Origin: Gymnorhina tibicen
Taxonomy: Eukaryota > Chordata > Aves > Passeriformes > Artamidae
Assembly: GCA_013399875.1 (NCBI GenBank)
Contig: VXAZ01000263.1
Location: 2,233,262-2,297,261 of the forward strand
Length of the DNA: 64,000 nt
Reading direction: 5' to 3'
Part shown: piece by piece, positions 25,149 through 38,309 of the stretch
How positions within the stretch are numbered: the first letter of the stretch is position 1
Layout of the letters: every line of letters starts with the position of its first letter
Program-made: the position numbers and the translations under genes
Notes under the pieces: model-generated
The model's database searches: none
Told to the model about the DNA's origin: nothing
Seen by the model: only the letters and a program-made list of their open reading frames with translations

Positions 25149-28100
25149 CTGAATTAAAAATAGTTTAAAATGTATTGCTGCTTTCAGCTGTTTCCTTAAC
25201 AATCCTAAACTGAAGTCATCCCTTAGTAGATAAAAGGGCAAAGAAATGCTTTGCCAACCAAAGCTATTTACAGAAGAGGGAGCTTGTGTTTTCTGTCACA
25301 CCTATTTGCATCGGTATACCCTCATGGGTTGTTTTCGTTTAAGGTTCCATGAGATGAGCAGAAGAGACTGTTTTTCCTATGTATGTATACACGAGTTAAG
25401 TTTCTAAACTTGAGACATTGGTTTTCTGAGCATCAATGTGATCAACTCTCATTCAAGTTAGTAGTAACTTGACTGAGAGTAAGAATTGACCCAAACTCAA
25501 GTTACAGGGACAGCAGGTGAGTTGGTATCCTCTTTTTGGATGAGCCATTTCCCATCACAGATGTAATCTGAAGAGTATTGCCATTGTTTTGTTCTTAATT
25601 CATATGCAGTTTATAAGCCAGTTTTTGTACCGAATAAGAACATGTGGTCTTGAACCATTTTAAGTTTGCCAGGATTTGGGGTTTATTACTGCTGTAAAAG
25701 GTTTTCATAGCAGCCTTCCTTCAGTTGGTTTTCTGTATTTATTTTATGCTTATTATTTTGAAATTGATATGCATCACTGCCATTTCCTGACAAATTATGA
25801 AATGGGCTTTCAGTTAATCAGTATGCTGGTTTTGTTGAGAGGGATCCTTCTTAATTGTCTCCGTTTTCTTTTCTTGGCATATACATCTTCTTTCCATGAT
25901 ACGTATTTATCTTAAGTGGTATAAAAACCAAGAACTCGACTTCTTCAAGGGATATGTTACAAACAGGCTCTGAGTGTAAATCAATGCAATTATCTGCTGG
26001 CAATTAAGAGGTTAAAAAACCTTCCAATTTAAGAAACGAGGTGGGAAGGTTGTCTGAAGACATTTGGGGCTGTGTCTTTCCAGGAGCCACAGGTCAGCAG
26101 GGTACCCACTCTCACATGGGATAACCAGGTGCCACACTGCACCTGGGCCCTGTGGGGCTTACACAGTTCAGTGCTGCTGCTGCTTTTTGCTATGTACGAC
26201 TCAGTGTCCCTGTAGTCCCAAAACTTGCCTTCCGAATTGTACCTTAAATGAAACACCTTGCTTGATCCTAACGCTGTAGATGGCATTTAGGACTGTGATG
26301 TAACTTTTTAGCAGAATCTGTAGTCAATGGTGGAAGCCAAAAGAGCATCAGAGTGAAAAATGTTTTGGCTCCTTAACTTAAATGCTAACGTCAGCTCAGC
26401 TGAGCTCTCAGATTCCCATTTGGCACAAGACAGATTACATAAGCAGCAGTAATTTTCCCCATGCTTGGAAAGAATTGGTCGAAATGCTTCGCAACTCCCC
26501 ACAACTGCACCAGGCTGCTGCCTGCAGTGCTCGGTCAGAAAGCAAAAATACCTTTTGGCAGGGCTGTGGTCAGCCAGGCCAGCTCTGCCTGCACGGGCCA
26601 GGGAGGCCTGTCCACTGTGCTGGCCACCACTCCTCCCAAGGGGATGTGCTGGAATAGCTGGAAGCATCCCATGTGCCAAAGCCAGCTTGGGAGCTCTGGG
26701 CTGGGCCAGCCTGAAGGTACCTACGGTTAGGGTGAATGTTGAATGAGGTTTTTGGAGTTCTTTGCCTGATAGTAAACTAAAAGTTCAAAAACATCAGAGA
26801 CAAATGCTCAGTGCACCTGTTTCTAAAGACTGGGGAACTGACACTTGAAAAATTCACCTTTGCATTTGTTTGGAATTTATTTTCTTGCTCTCCATGAGGA
26901 TTGTTCAGTCTGATCTCAGTGCCTCTGTTTGTGCTTCTAGTACAGATGCCTTTCATTCTTCCTCTAAATTATACCAAATGCTCAGTAGGAAGAGCAGATA
27001 TTCACCAATTACAGAAAAATAAATTAATTGAAAAGAAATCTGGGGGTGGGGCAGGGCATTTTAGTTGCAAGGGTCACTCTTGCACGGGACAATCTGCTGC
27101 ATTTTGTGAGCACAAAGGCAGTCAGGGGATCCCAGCTGGTACCCTGTGCTGGGCTCCTCCCAGGCTATCACCAGGGCCATCAGCCCACCAGAGTCCCACC
27201 TCCACATGCCCAGAGGAGCACAGGGGCACAATGACAGGCAGAAAATTAACTAAAGACACAAAGGAAGGGACACCACGTCCTGAGTCCTTTTCCAGGACTG
27301 TCTGAGGAGAGCCTCAGCGCCAGGGTCCAGATCTGAAACCCATCAAGATGAGCCAATGCAAGAGCACTTTTTGCTTTTATCTGGATATGTGTGTGACAGT
27401 CTGTGCCTGCAGCTGGAGTGGGCTCGTTTGTCCAGGTGCCAGCAGCAGGGAGAACTGGGATCCAGAAGTGGTTACTGGGCAGACTCTGTGAGCCCAGCAG
27501 CTGAAGGAATCTGTATTGCCCACGTGTGTGTGTGTATAAATATACACATACATGCATAGTAAGGACGTGTGTATACATATCAGACATATTCTTAGGGGAA
27601 TAGGGGAATAGCAGACCCCTTCCTGTTCAGGTGAGGAGGGGCTGTGTGTCCCTCCTCTGACTGTTACTGAGAACACATTTTCAGCCTTGCTGCTGGTTGC
27701 ACGTGGGAGCATGGGGCTGTGCAGCCTCAGTTCTTCTGACGGCATTGTCAGATCAGGCCTATTCCCCTTGTTCTCCTAATGACAGCCACCTAAAATCAAG
27801 TAGATCAGGAACATGCAAACTGAAATTTTTTAGAAACTGGTAACCATGTGTGGTTTTAGACTTTGTACGGAACCAGGTGAGCAGCAAGAGCTTGAGCTAG
27901 TGGCATGGATAGGCAGTGAAGGAAATTATATGGCCAAACTGACTTTTTTGAGCATTGACAAGCAGTGACATCCAACTGTGCTTTCACTCTCCTATGAAAG
28001 GATTGCCTTTAGTAACCTTTTCATGCCCCTGTGCCTTAGCGTTTTGACTGTTCCTCATAATGCTGTAATCAGTGTCCAGAATACTTGGATAAGAGGATTA

Positions 28101-31067
28101 GCAACACTACATCACAACTTTCATCTCTTGATGGACATGATAATAAAATTCATTGCAAAAGATGCAAATAAAATCTGACCATAAATTCCAAAGTTTGTTT
28201 AAAAAAAAAATCTTAAGAAAATGTGTTGCTTATTTTGCAGCTGGATGCTATCACCTCTTTCCTTTATCATTGGTCAGTTTGGCTTGTTAGAATTTGCCTA
28301 GTGGCTAGGTTTTATTCACCACTGCTCTTGTAAAACCATCTGTTAATCACAGTTGCTTTCCTTTGAATTCCAGAATCTTGCTCATTTGGATGACCCATAT
28401 ATCACACATTTTAAAAAGTTAAAATGAAAAGCAGTTCCCTTGCCCCAAAACAGGTTTCTAGCTTGACTTTTCCTCCATTTGAAAAGCTTGTGGCAGTTCA
28501 ATTAGGAAAAAGATGGAAGAAACAGACTTGTGTGGAGAAAATAAAACTAATCACTCAGGTATCACCAAAGGGGAAATCTGATGAGGCAGATACAATCTAA
28601 ATTGGGATTTGAACAAGCTAGCAGCTGCAGAAGATGGATCAGTTTCTATGTTTTAGTGCAAATAAATGGCCTAGGCTGAAGTTTTATGTCTTTAGCAGAA
28701 GACAGCAGCCTGAAGAGCTCAGTGGAGGAGGTAATATGGAAGAAAAATGGCTTTCATCCTTAGGTTAGGAGAAGGAAGCAGTAAATCTGCAGCATTGATT
28801 TTAATGCCATGTGAGGTGAATTCACCCATGCTTGCTTGCTGAGATCACATGAGATAACTAAGTATGTTTTATGATAACACACGTTTTTGAGGGCTTTGTG
28901 TAAGCGCCTATATAAGAATCCTTTAGTGCACGTCTGCCTGTTTAATACTATCCTATCAGGTGCTGAAGTTAAATTTGGCTCCTGGTTTTGATGATGGATT
29001 GCCTGGAATCTGTGAGCCATGACCTCTGGAAAAGTGTTATTCTGAAGCCTGTTTTTGCATTGATACTAAAACCATTAAATTTGGCAACTGAAGCAGCATT
29101 TGTTTTTATTCTAGCAATGGAAGCTGGATTTAGAACATTGTTTTTATAGCAATTAAGAAATCCCTTGAGGAGGAGCTCTACAATAGCTTATTTAAAGGGT
29201 TAACTCCTTGTTATGTTAGTCAGCTCTCATTTACCTCTGATGATTATGTGGGTTTTGGATTAGCAAGACCAGAGCTGCTCCCAACACCTTCTGGTTGTGG
29301 AAGGTGTAAGTGCAGAGTAAGGGCTCATCTAATGACAGTGCCCACTGCTCCTTAAAATTTTCACTGCTTCTTCCAGAAATCTGACCACTTGGGTTTTTTT
29401 AAAAGGATAATATGGCTTGTGTGTGCTTGATCTTAATTTTATACATGGTTAGCTCGATTTATGTCTTAGTCTTTTCTGGTCGTCTTTTCCCAGTTTGCCT
29501 GCATAATTAAGAATTGACTTGAAACACTTCTGCACTTCAGTTACCACTGACCGCTACCAAAATTAAACCATGCAGTACGTCTGATTGGGGCAAGTTGACT
29601 TTTGGTTTTTTCGTATTCTACCTGAAGAGTTTTGCCTTCAGTGTGCTAAAATCTGAGAAATTATAAACCCAGCAGCGGTCAGTTGGTTTGTTTGTAGTGT
29701 ACAATTGATGTTAGTTGTCCCTCCACAAAACAGACACAGCTTGACTGACTTTGAAATAAATTACCCCAGTTTTGAGGGCCAATAACCAAAATCAAGGAAT
29801 TCTGTTTTCTTCTGGAAAAGCTGTAGAAAGAAACATCTAAATGAAACAGTTAAATTAAATATTAGCATCTTTTGGAAGCAAATAACTATTCAAAATATGC
29901 AATAAAATCTGCAGTTATGGTTACAAGATTATCTAACTAACTTTCATTTATATTTTGCAGATGCCCATAAGGCCTGTTGAGGCAGGTACAGCCATGTGCA
30001 GAAATTTAGGAACTTATTTAATTTCTTGTTTGAGTTTCTTGTTTTGGTTGTTTTGATTTTTGGAGGGGTTTGTGTCTGTTTTTTTTTTTTTAAAAGCTTG
30101 TTAAATATCAAGCTTTTAAGAGAGTATTTTCTCTGAGGAGTTAAGAAATAATGTTCAAGTTATACATGAAGATCTAAAATGCTACTTTGCCTTTATTGGG
30201 GGAAAGATTGACTTACCTATTTAGAGGAAAAACTATCCAACTGACTACAGAGTTTGTGAATTCACTTTCTTTGAGAGAAGTTTGCTATATGTGATGGATT
30301 TTATATGTGGTGTGTTGTTTTATGATGCTAAGATCTGCTTGTAAATTACTAAGAGTGTGGGAAGGTGGAATACTTCGTAAGAAATACCAAAGGATGTGAA
30401 ATTTTAATTTTGGAAGAGAAGTTTCAACATTAGGTGCTTGTGAAAATGTAGCAAAAAGCTTTACCTTAGTGTATCTATTGAGGAAGTCTAATGTCAGATT
30501 CCTTCTGTGTTTTTTAATAAATAAGTGTCTGTGACTAGGAAGTAAGTTTTGAATTCTACAAGATCAGTAGGAAGTTTGCCATTGAATTCCATGTGACAAA
30601 GATTTGGTTTATGGTGTTTATGGCACTCAGGCTGGATTCCTTTCCTAGTCATGCTGGTGAAGCTCAAAACCATTTGCTGGTCACTGCTTGCAATCCACAG
30701 CAGAAAAACCCTCCAAATAGATGAAGCATTTAATAAGGAAAGCTTTGGAAAGATTGGCTCTGCTGGGGGCCAGTCTCAGGCCATCTCATCAGACAAAGAA
30801 AGGCGAGGCATTCCTTAACATAGCACAGCAATAGAGAGAACTTCATTGATCAAAACCAGCTTTTCAAGCTTCAACCAGGAATTGCTTAAGTACAAAATAT
30901 GCTTCAAATTTGTCTGCTTTCCCTTTTTTGTGGATCAGCAGTGAAGTGTTAGTTCAGATGTTTCTAGGAAGACCCAGCTTTATTGCAGATGTTTGTTGTG
31001 AGTCTGCGCTGTCCATTTGGACAGGTCTCTGAAGTAGGTGGAGCTTCTCTCATTTTGGAAATGTTCC

Positions 31068-31121
31068 AAGTTGGTCCAACACAAAGCCCTTTCCAACCTA
31101 AATGATTCCTTGTTTCTATGA
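31068..31121 (+). mobile_element. CR1 LINE 3'-end remnant
   Basis: The segment contains GTTGGTCCAACACAAAGCCC followed by TTTCCAACCTAAATGATTCC and TGTTTCTATGA. This resembles the conserved end of avian CR1 elements, which finish with a CCTTCCAACC-like phrase and short ATTCTATGA-like repeats. The match is degraded, with several substitutions and a broken terminal repeat, so it would be an old, heavily 5'-truncated copy. The sequence just upstream (31045-31067) may belong to the same copy but I cannot align it confidently. No open reading frame is associated with it. Confidence 0.45.
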
Positions 31122-33405
31122 CATGTTGTCAATGTGATAGCCAAAGCAAGCCAAGTGGTTAATAATTCTTCCCTTCCACTTTTGGCATTAACTGAGAGAA
31201 TGGAATTGATAGACACATTAATTATTCTGTTACATTCTTTCCAAAAGAAAAATTCCCAAATTACAGTAATTTCATGGAAGTATTGCAGCAGTGCTTTTTA
31301 ATCAGACATCTTAATGGCAAGAGGATGAAAATTACTATCCGTATTGGGAATGCATAACAGACCACCAAACATCAAGAAATATCCATAATAGGAATTTTGT
31401 TTTATCGTCTTTTTAGCTTGAAGCCAGGAGATCTAACAATCCTGTTACACAACACACTTACGCACTTTGCTAAGTTTTGATCATTAGCCTCCCCATGGAG
31501 TTTGAAAGAAAGGAAATAAAAAGCCCCTGACAGTAGTTTTGTTGACCCTCTTCCAACCTGCAAACATCTCTTGATATTTTTATTGTTTAGGGAAAAAAAT
31601 ATAAAAATTGTCTTGCAAGAGCATGGGGATCTCAGCTATTCTGCAAAAGATAAAAATTCTGAATATTTTATAGGATGTGAATTGCTAGGGCTAGAGGCTG
31701 TGAAATTGACACTCTAGTTTTTGAAACACAGTTTCAGATCATTGCCAGTGAAATACTTTAAGAAATGTGCTTTACCTAGAGTTGTAAATGAATCTCACAA
31801 GGCTCTAAATAACCTGTGTCATAGAGTCCCTGTGGTTACATGTGAGAATACTTCGTAATGCTGTGTCCAATCTGCTACACGACTGGCAGAGCTTCAGAAA
31901 TAAAATGCTTTGGAAAATCCCATTAAATATTTTCCCATGCTTTAGTTGACTCTTAAAAGTCTTCTAAAACACAAAAGAAATTATTAGTCACTGCAAGAAC
32001 ATGTAATGGATCTAACTGCTGTATTGCTTCGTTTTTCACATTTATTGTATTTAGCCATAAGCATATGCATTGGCACTATTTGAAGACTTCAGTCAGGATT
32101 TCTTTGCAGTAACAGAAAAATTCCTGTTTAAGTCAAAGGCACAGCAAAGATCCCCAGTAGGCTAGCTGAGCTAATAAGGTTGAGGTGTGAGAGAGCTGTG
32201 AATGATCAGGATCAGGAGCATTCACAAAGGATGGGAAAAGTTGGCAGATGCAGGATGAGAGACTAAGGAGAAAACAAGAGCCAGTTTTATACTAGATTAC
32301 AAAGTGATGCAGAGTGGTACAATTACAGATGCTAGACTTTCCTTTACTACTTTTGGGGTGTTCCTCCCATGTCTTCATCATCCTTCCTAACAGAATGGAT
32401 GTTAATTTACTTTCTTTATAAATATCACTGTTTCATCCTGGAGCCGTTTAACTGGATGAACCAACTAAGATGTTGCAGTAGAAAAAGGTTTGTGAAATAC
32501 CACATAATTTGAGTTTTTGAAACATAAATGAGACATTTGCCTACCTGGCTCTGAATGCAATTGCCTGCCTGCATGACCTAAAAGTTCTGACATGGTGATG
32601 CAACATGTTTTCAGCCTACAATTTATTTAGGTAAGTGCTGCTTCCTTAGGAAGGCAATTTATTGGTTTTGTGTGTGAAGCAGGTCAGAGCTGTGTACTGT
32701 CTTAGACAGTGAGCTGTGTCTCTTTGCCACCTCTGAATGAAAGAAAAAACCCACCACATTACCCTGTACGCTTTTTTCCCCCCACTTCTTGTTTCTTCAT
32801 GGCTAACAGAGGTGGTGGCTCTCTACTGCTGTTGCCAAAAAGTGATCAGAGGGTGTTACTGTGAGCCAGCTGTGAAGAGCTCCTCTTAACAAGTAAAGTC
32901 AAGTCAGTCTGCAAACATCACCATCTTTTTTTACTGCAAAGGCATCTTAAGGAGCTGGAGTACAAAGGCAAGTTAAAAGTAGAGTGAAACAGCCCTGTAG
33001 CAAGGAAACGTTAGCTATATACAAGATTGTTATAGACTATGTGAATATATTTTTCCTCATTTGTAGTTTGAATGAAATAAATATGCAAACAAGGTTTGGC
33101 CTCAAAATTAAGCAGTTAAACAAAACCCATCAAACTGTACATCCTTGTCTCTTTTAAGAGAAACATCCATTTTTCTGTGTTTTTATTTAGAATGTGCTTT
33201 AAACTGCTTGCTACATTTCCATGGGATTTTAATTTGGTTTGGATTAAATTTTTCAGATGGAGGGACTGTTTTACTCCTCTGCATTAAACGTTGCATAACA
33301 AAACTGAGTTGCTCAGGGCTTATGCACTGAGTAATAGCTGTACTGTTGCTTTGTTCCTACATAATTATACTCACTTTCTTTGCCAGTGGCTACAGAAAAG
33401 TTTAG
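31122..33405. other. Non-coding stretch, nothing recognisable
   Basis: AT-rich unique sequence without repeats or plausible coding frames. A juxtaposed acceptor-donor (TTTATTTAG-GTAAGT) lies at 32622-32636. Confidence 0.7.
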
Positions 33406-34177
33406 TCCATTTATTTAGATTTCATCTTTGAGATGTCTCATATTCCTAATGACTGCATGATTTGTAACTCCACATTCCTCACCACCATGCCAATAAAAGA
33501 AGTGTCAGTTCTGGTTTGGGATGAAACTGTTGTTTCCAAATGGTTTTATATAGACCCCCCACATATATCAAAAGAGCTGAAGGAATTCTTTAGACAATCA
33601 AGGGTAGGATCTTATGAATTCCCTTTTAATTTAAAAATGTGTGCCCACTTTACATCAGTTCCTTTTACTGGACTGTACAAACATAGCCGAAAACTGGGGG
33701 GAGCTATTGAACTTACCTATGCTGAAGTTATTAAAAAAATCCAAACCTGTAAATTATTTGGAGGAGAAACTACAGAACAGAGTATAATCTGCTGGATTAG
33801 TATACAAAGGTACTTGGGAGTGTTGTAAACACATAATGTTGGATTCATGTTAAGGGTCACCCAAGAAGGAAAGCTGCTGGAGCTTTCCAGCTCCAGGGAC
33901 ACATCCCTTAGTGTCCCTGTGCATGGAGAATCCTGCTGGCACTCTTGATCCCTGACAATATAAGATCAATACATCACTGGTCATGTCAGATCAGCTCATC
34001 ACAGGAATTTGTCCTAATAGGCTGGCTAATCTTTTAAATTTGGTAAATCAAACAACTGCAACTCTAAACTGTGTTTGGTAGGGAAAAAGCATATTCTCTG
34101 CGAAGTGTACCCTAGAAAACACAGAAGAGACTAATTGCTCAATCTTCCATCCATACATGGGGGTAACAGTGTTTCCT
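33406..34177 (+). pseudogene. Possible endogenous retrovirus envelope-like fragment, broken
   Basis: An open frame runs from 33406 to the stop at 33826 (131 codons from the first ATG at 33433). Its translation is rich in aromatic residues and cysteines and has an N-glycosylation sequon (N-S-T) near residue 12, a composition typical of a secreted or viral glycoprotein ectodomain. After the stop there is about 150 bases with no matching frame. A second coding-like segment then runs from 33983 in a different frame, with an in-frame stop at 34079 and another at 34178; it carries two more sequons, at 34046-34054 and 34133-34141. A decayed open frame with spaced sequons, two frames and several stops fits a degenerate env-like gene of an avian endogenous retrovirus. 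I did not see gag, pol, a transmembrane subunit or LTRs nearby. It could instead be an unrelated exon or chance. As read it cannot encode a complete protein. Confidence 0.35.
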
Positions 34178-36582
34178 TAGTCTCAAGCATTGACTGTGCT
34201 CAGCAGTGCTTGGTGATTAACTTCTGTGGAGAACAGACAGTAGAGGGGCCTTTGGATCCGTACCTGAAAATGCATAATTTTGAGCTATTTTGCATCTGGA
34301 GGGAAGAAAGTTCCAAATTTTGAGGTCAACCATATTAACAAACCTCTGCAGATATATTTTTAGTTCACTGAATGAAAGTCAGATTTGGCTGGTGAAGAAT
34401 GCGTTTCCTTCTGCTAAGTGTGTTAGCTGATACTTTATTACAGAATGAAGTGTTTTCTTTCCCATTTTTCTTGCAACTGGCAAAGTGTAAAACTTCCAGT
34501 TTGCACTTGGCCTTTAGAGAAGACTTTCCCCTGCTTTCTCCTCAAATTTCTGTATGTAGCTTGTCAGGAGCTTTTATGGTATTTTGGAAAAGTCACCGTT
34601 ACTGTGAAGAAATGGAAAAATTGCTAATTCTTGTATAAATTCAAAGTAGCAGATGTTTGCTATTGTCTTCTCAAGAATGAAATTTAATTGCTACATGCTA
34701 CTAGACTTTAGGATCGTCAAGGGAACATTATCTCACTATAAAAATAATTAAAACCTTCTTTCAGGATAATGCACGTGTGGCTAATATAAACGTTGGCCAC
34801 AGGCATTGCATCTGGGGATTTTACGATTTAAGGTATTTCTTGAGTGCCATGTTGTGATCTCACGTCTGTGGGTATAATTCCATTGACTTCAGTTGAAATT
34901 GTTCTGTTCTCATCTGTGAGATCACAGTTCCTGCAACCTAATGCCTAGTATTTTTATCATGTTCTATGCCCGTCTCTTAGGACATGGGAACATGTAAATG
35001 GAGAAACTTCTGAGTACATTGAGTTTTCACAATGGTGCTTTGAGCTGGTTTTACTTCAGTTATGTGTAGAATTAAAAAGCCAGGGGGCCAGAGCAGCGAG
35101 TGGGCTTGGGATTCCCTGGAGTATGTGTCTATTCTCCTCCAGAATCTAGTGCAAATGTTTACGGTTTTTAATGTGTAGTCTCAAAGCCGAGAGGTTCTCT
35201 GTGCTCTGGTGGTGTACCTGTCACTTGGGAGTCATGTGTCCTATCTGTTTTTGGATAGAATTCCAGATTCTTATGAATCAGGTGTTTCCAGCACCAGGAT
35301 AATACCCAGGTATCAGTATAGTACAGCCTGGCTACATCAAGGGAATGGTTTTTTATTAGCTGGGTGTGAGACTTTGGCTACATTAGATGGAATTAACCAA
35401 AAACTGTTTTTCTTCATCTTTCTATGGTCCTAAAAAGTACGATTTTTTTGGTACTGGAAAAAACTAATTTTTTTTGCCAAAAACTGGTGTCTGTTTTGAA
35501 AGACTGAATGGAGGAATGTCCAGTTTTCTAGAACTGTGATTGATAAGTACATTAAAAAGTGCATGCAGCTCTGAGCTGACATTATATAAGCACTGAGTAT
35601 AATACTTTTAAAACTATTTCTTCCTTAGTTGTTAATTTGCCTCTAAGGGAAGAAAACACAAAAATGTTGAGTTCAGAGTATTGAGTATTCAGTATTCCTC
35701 AACTGCTCAGAACAAGTTGCAACATACTGGGGTGGGGAGTGTGTGGGGGAGAAATATTTAGGGGACATCACTGTAAACCTGTTTAACCCAAGCAAAAGTC
35801 TTTTCCTTGAAATATTCCTCTGTGATGTTCTCCTGGTATCATTGCTCTGGTGTGACTTGATCCCAAAACCCGTTTTGTGGCATGGGACCAGTGGACCAAT
35901 ACAGGACTCGTATTGTTTGCAGGGCAGTCCACATCAGCTTGTCAGGGAGTGTATGAATGGAGAACAATGCCAGCTGCCTTCTTCTATGGGACCTAATGCT
36001 GCAGCTTTGAGGTCATCACAGTAGGAAAAAAGTGAAGAAATTTGAATAAAAGAACATGGCTTGCTGCACTGATAGGCATGAAATTCTGGGCCCATCATAT
36101 GTACCTTCTGCTTTTTTCCCTGTGTTGTTGATGTTTCTCAAACCTTTTATTTCCCAGCTAATGTCCCCTGAATGTCTGCATCATGTTAGAACAGAAGGAT
36201 AATCTTCAGTATTAGAGAGTGTTTAAATGCATACTTTATGAAGTAAATTCCTTTCATGTATTAAGGGGGAAACTCGGGTGAGACTCATCTGCACGGGACA
36301 GACCTCACAATGGACAAAAGCTGAAATGTTTTGACTGCTCACACAGCTTTCTCTCAGCAGAGCATGCAAGTAGGACAGGGAGTACTTTCAGAAGTACTCA
36401 TCAGGAGCTTGATTTTCTGCCCACTGAAATGTGCTGTTTGTATTGGAGGTTTTTTTTTTTTCCTACTGACTTCTCTGGAAGTGGATCTGAACCAAACAAA
36501 TTCTTACTTTTCTAATGTTGTGGCCTTGTTTCTTGAAGAACACTGGATACCTGCATCTCTAGTTCTCTCTATACCTTCACAG

Positions 36583-36602
36583 GTGTGTGTGTGTGTGTGT
36601 GT
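36583..36602. repeat. (GT)10 microsatellite
   Basis: Ten perfect GT units. No gene context. Shorter GT/CA runs occur at 2706-2716, 27526-27534 and 56295-56306. Confidence 0.95.
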
Positions 36603-38264
36603 GCACTGCAGGTGTGGATTTTCTTGTGGCCTGTTCCTCCTGTGCTCCCTCATTGGATCAAAGTGCTGCTTTAACCCCAGCGTGATTTGTATGTGGGGCT
36701 TGTGTTTTAAATTTCTCTGAATAATAAGTGGTTTTAATTCCTGCTAAATGTTGTTTACTTCCTTCCTTATGAATGGCAAAACCTCAATGTCTGTTTTTCA
36801 TATACTGTTTCAGGAACCTTATGCGATCCTAAATGGAATGCCCTAGGGAATAGCAGATGAGGTCAGCCCTGCTGCTTACTTATCTTGGGATTCAGCCCTT
36901 CCGCTCTTGTTCTTCAATAGTAACATTCTTGGTTCTAAGCCACTATTGAAAGGTGAAGATTCCATGGAGAACCCATATAGTTCACCTGGAGCTGATGGTG
37001 TTGCTGTGGGGGGAGGGCCTTATTTCAGAGGGGCAGCCATCCTCTTTGGGGGCATTTGGTAACTTCTTACACTCTGAAGTAAGGGTGAAGAATTATTTCC
37101 TTTGATGAGGATCAGATGGAATTTCAAATATATTCACCTCTCTCAGGTTATATATTAACCTGTGTCTCTGTCCTTGATCGATAGCATCTTGACAGAGCTG
37201 AAGGGTGACATGCAGTACTTTGAAGAGCATAATGGCTGAGCACGCTCTGAGAGAGGAGGACACTCAGCCACTCTTTGAAATGATTGCTCATGTTTCTATG
37301 CAAGATCTGCTTTGTCTGATCAGTAACTTCTGAAATTTTTTCTTATGTGGTGACTTCATTGTTCTCTATTTATTGCACATCTTAACTGTATTTTAAAAGA
37401 ACTTGAGCTGATGCCAGCATCAACATGTCTGGGCAGTTTTGATGCAACTTAGGTAGCTTTAGGCCTGAGGTCATATGAAAAACGTTGCTTTGGGGACTAA
37501 AGTCTTAAATATTATACCAGCAGGAGTTTCCGTAGAGATTTCAAGAGAACTGGGCAAGTAATTCTCTCGGGTTGACTGCAATAGCTTTTGTTACCTGCTT
37601 TATAAACTTTGGGATTAAATATAGTGGGTTTTTTGGAACAAGTATATCGGGGATGGGATAGGGGGATGAATTTGACATGGAAGTTAACATTTTGCAGAAT
37701 ATTGATTCAGCAATGCTGAATAACAGACTGCTTAAATTACATTATCACTAGGAGAATATGTTCTGATTCCATTTGCAATTAAAAATACTAAAAGTAATAA
37801 AAAAACCACCGTCTGTTTTTCCAGCTAGTCCCCATGTCTGTGCTCTCCTATTTTTCTCTTGAACATGTTTCTTATGGCTGTTGGCAAATTTCAGATACCA
37901 GTTGGAAGGAAGTAACTGACTTTGTTTTAGAAGTGATCCTGTGCAGTATCTTGTCTGCAGATAACTGACTCCCTCCGTAATGGCAGAGCTCTTAGTTTGT
38001 TGGCACATCCATTAAGAACAGTCATGCCTCCAAAAGCTTTGCTCTTTATTAAGTGTTTGAAAGACCTGCTCCCAGTCTAGATGAGTGAGAAGCAGCCTTG
38101 CTTAGAACAGGCTCGCATCCACAGCTTCCTCCAAACAGCCAGCTGTAAGTGTCACGGGTACCTCTCAAAGTGTCTGGCCTTTCTGGATGGGCAAGTCAAA
38201 GGAATTGTTTTCCTGTGCCATGTTGGTGCACACATTTCTGTGCCACACTGCCTTCAGGCCTCAC

Positions 38265-38309
38265 CTCACTTTGGACCTGAACTTCAAAGAAGTATAAAAA
38301 TCAGGAAGT
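38265..38309 (-). other. Candidate 45-base exon, unrecognised
   Basis: On the minus strand, acceptor GTTTTTCATTACACATTAG ends at 38310 and a strong donor GAG-GTGAGG lies at 38259-38267. The single open frame reads LPDFYTSLKFRSKV. Its phase does not match a neighbouring candidate. Treat it as a splice-site coincidence unless RNA evidence exists. Confidence 0.14.

Larger units (their letters stand above)
17941..31067. other. Non-coding stretch with scattered splice-like sites
   Basis: Apart from the old SINE relic, the 18-bp duplication and the listed exon candidates, I see no gene. GC-richer patches at about 26480-26740 and 27040-27500 have stops in most frames and no CpG excess, so they do not look like islands; they might be an unrecognised old LTR. 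Small exon-like units on the plus strand are 24332-24365 (acceptor ACTTTTTGCTATTACAG, donor AAA-GTAAGT) and 29961-29985 (acceptor TTATATTTTGCAG, donor CAG-GTACAG). A minus-strand unit lies at 29235-29290. Confidence 0.6.

Noticed and set aside
26308..26746. GC-rich patch with overlapping frames on both strands, considered as a CpG island or gene
   Set aside because: CpG count is low for its GC content, no start or splice structure is convincing, and the translations are low-complexity proline/alanine/glycine-type sequence.
37008..37052. G-rich runs that might form a G-quadruplex
   Set aside because: Loops between the G runs are up to 14 bases long, so a stable quadruplex is unlikely.
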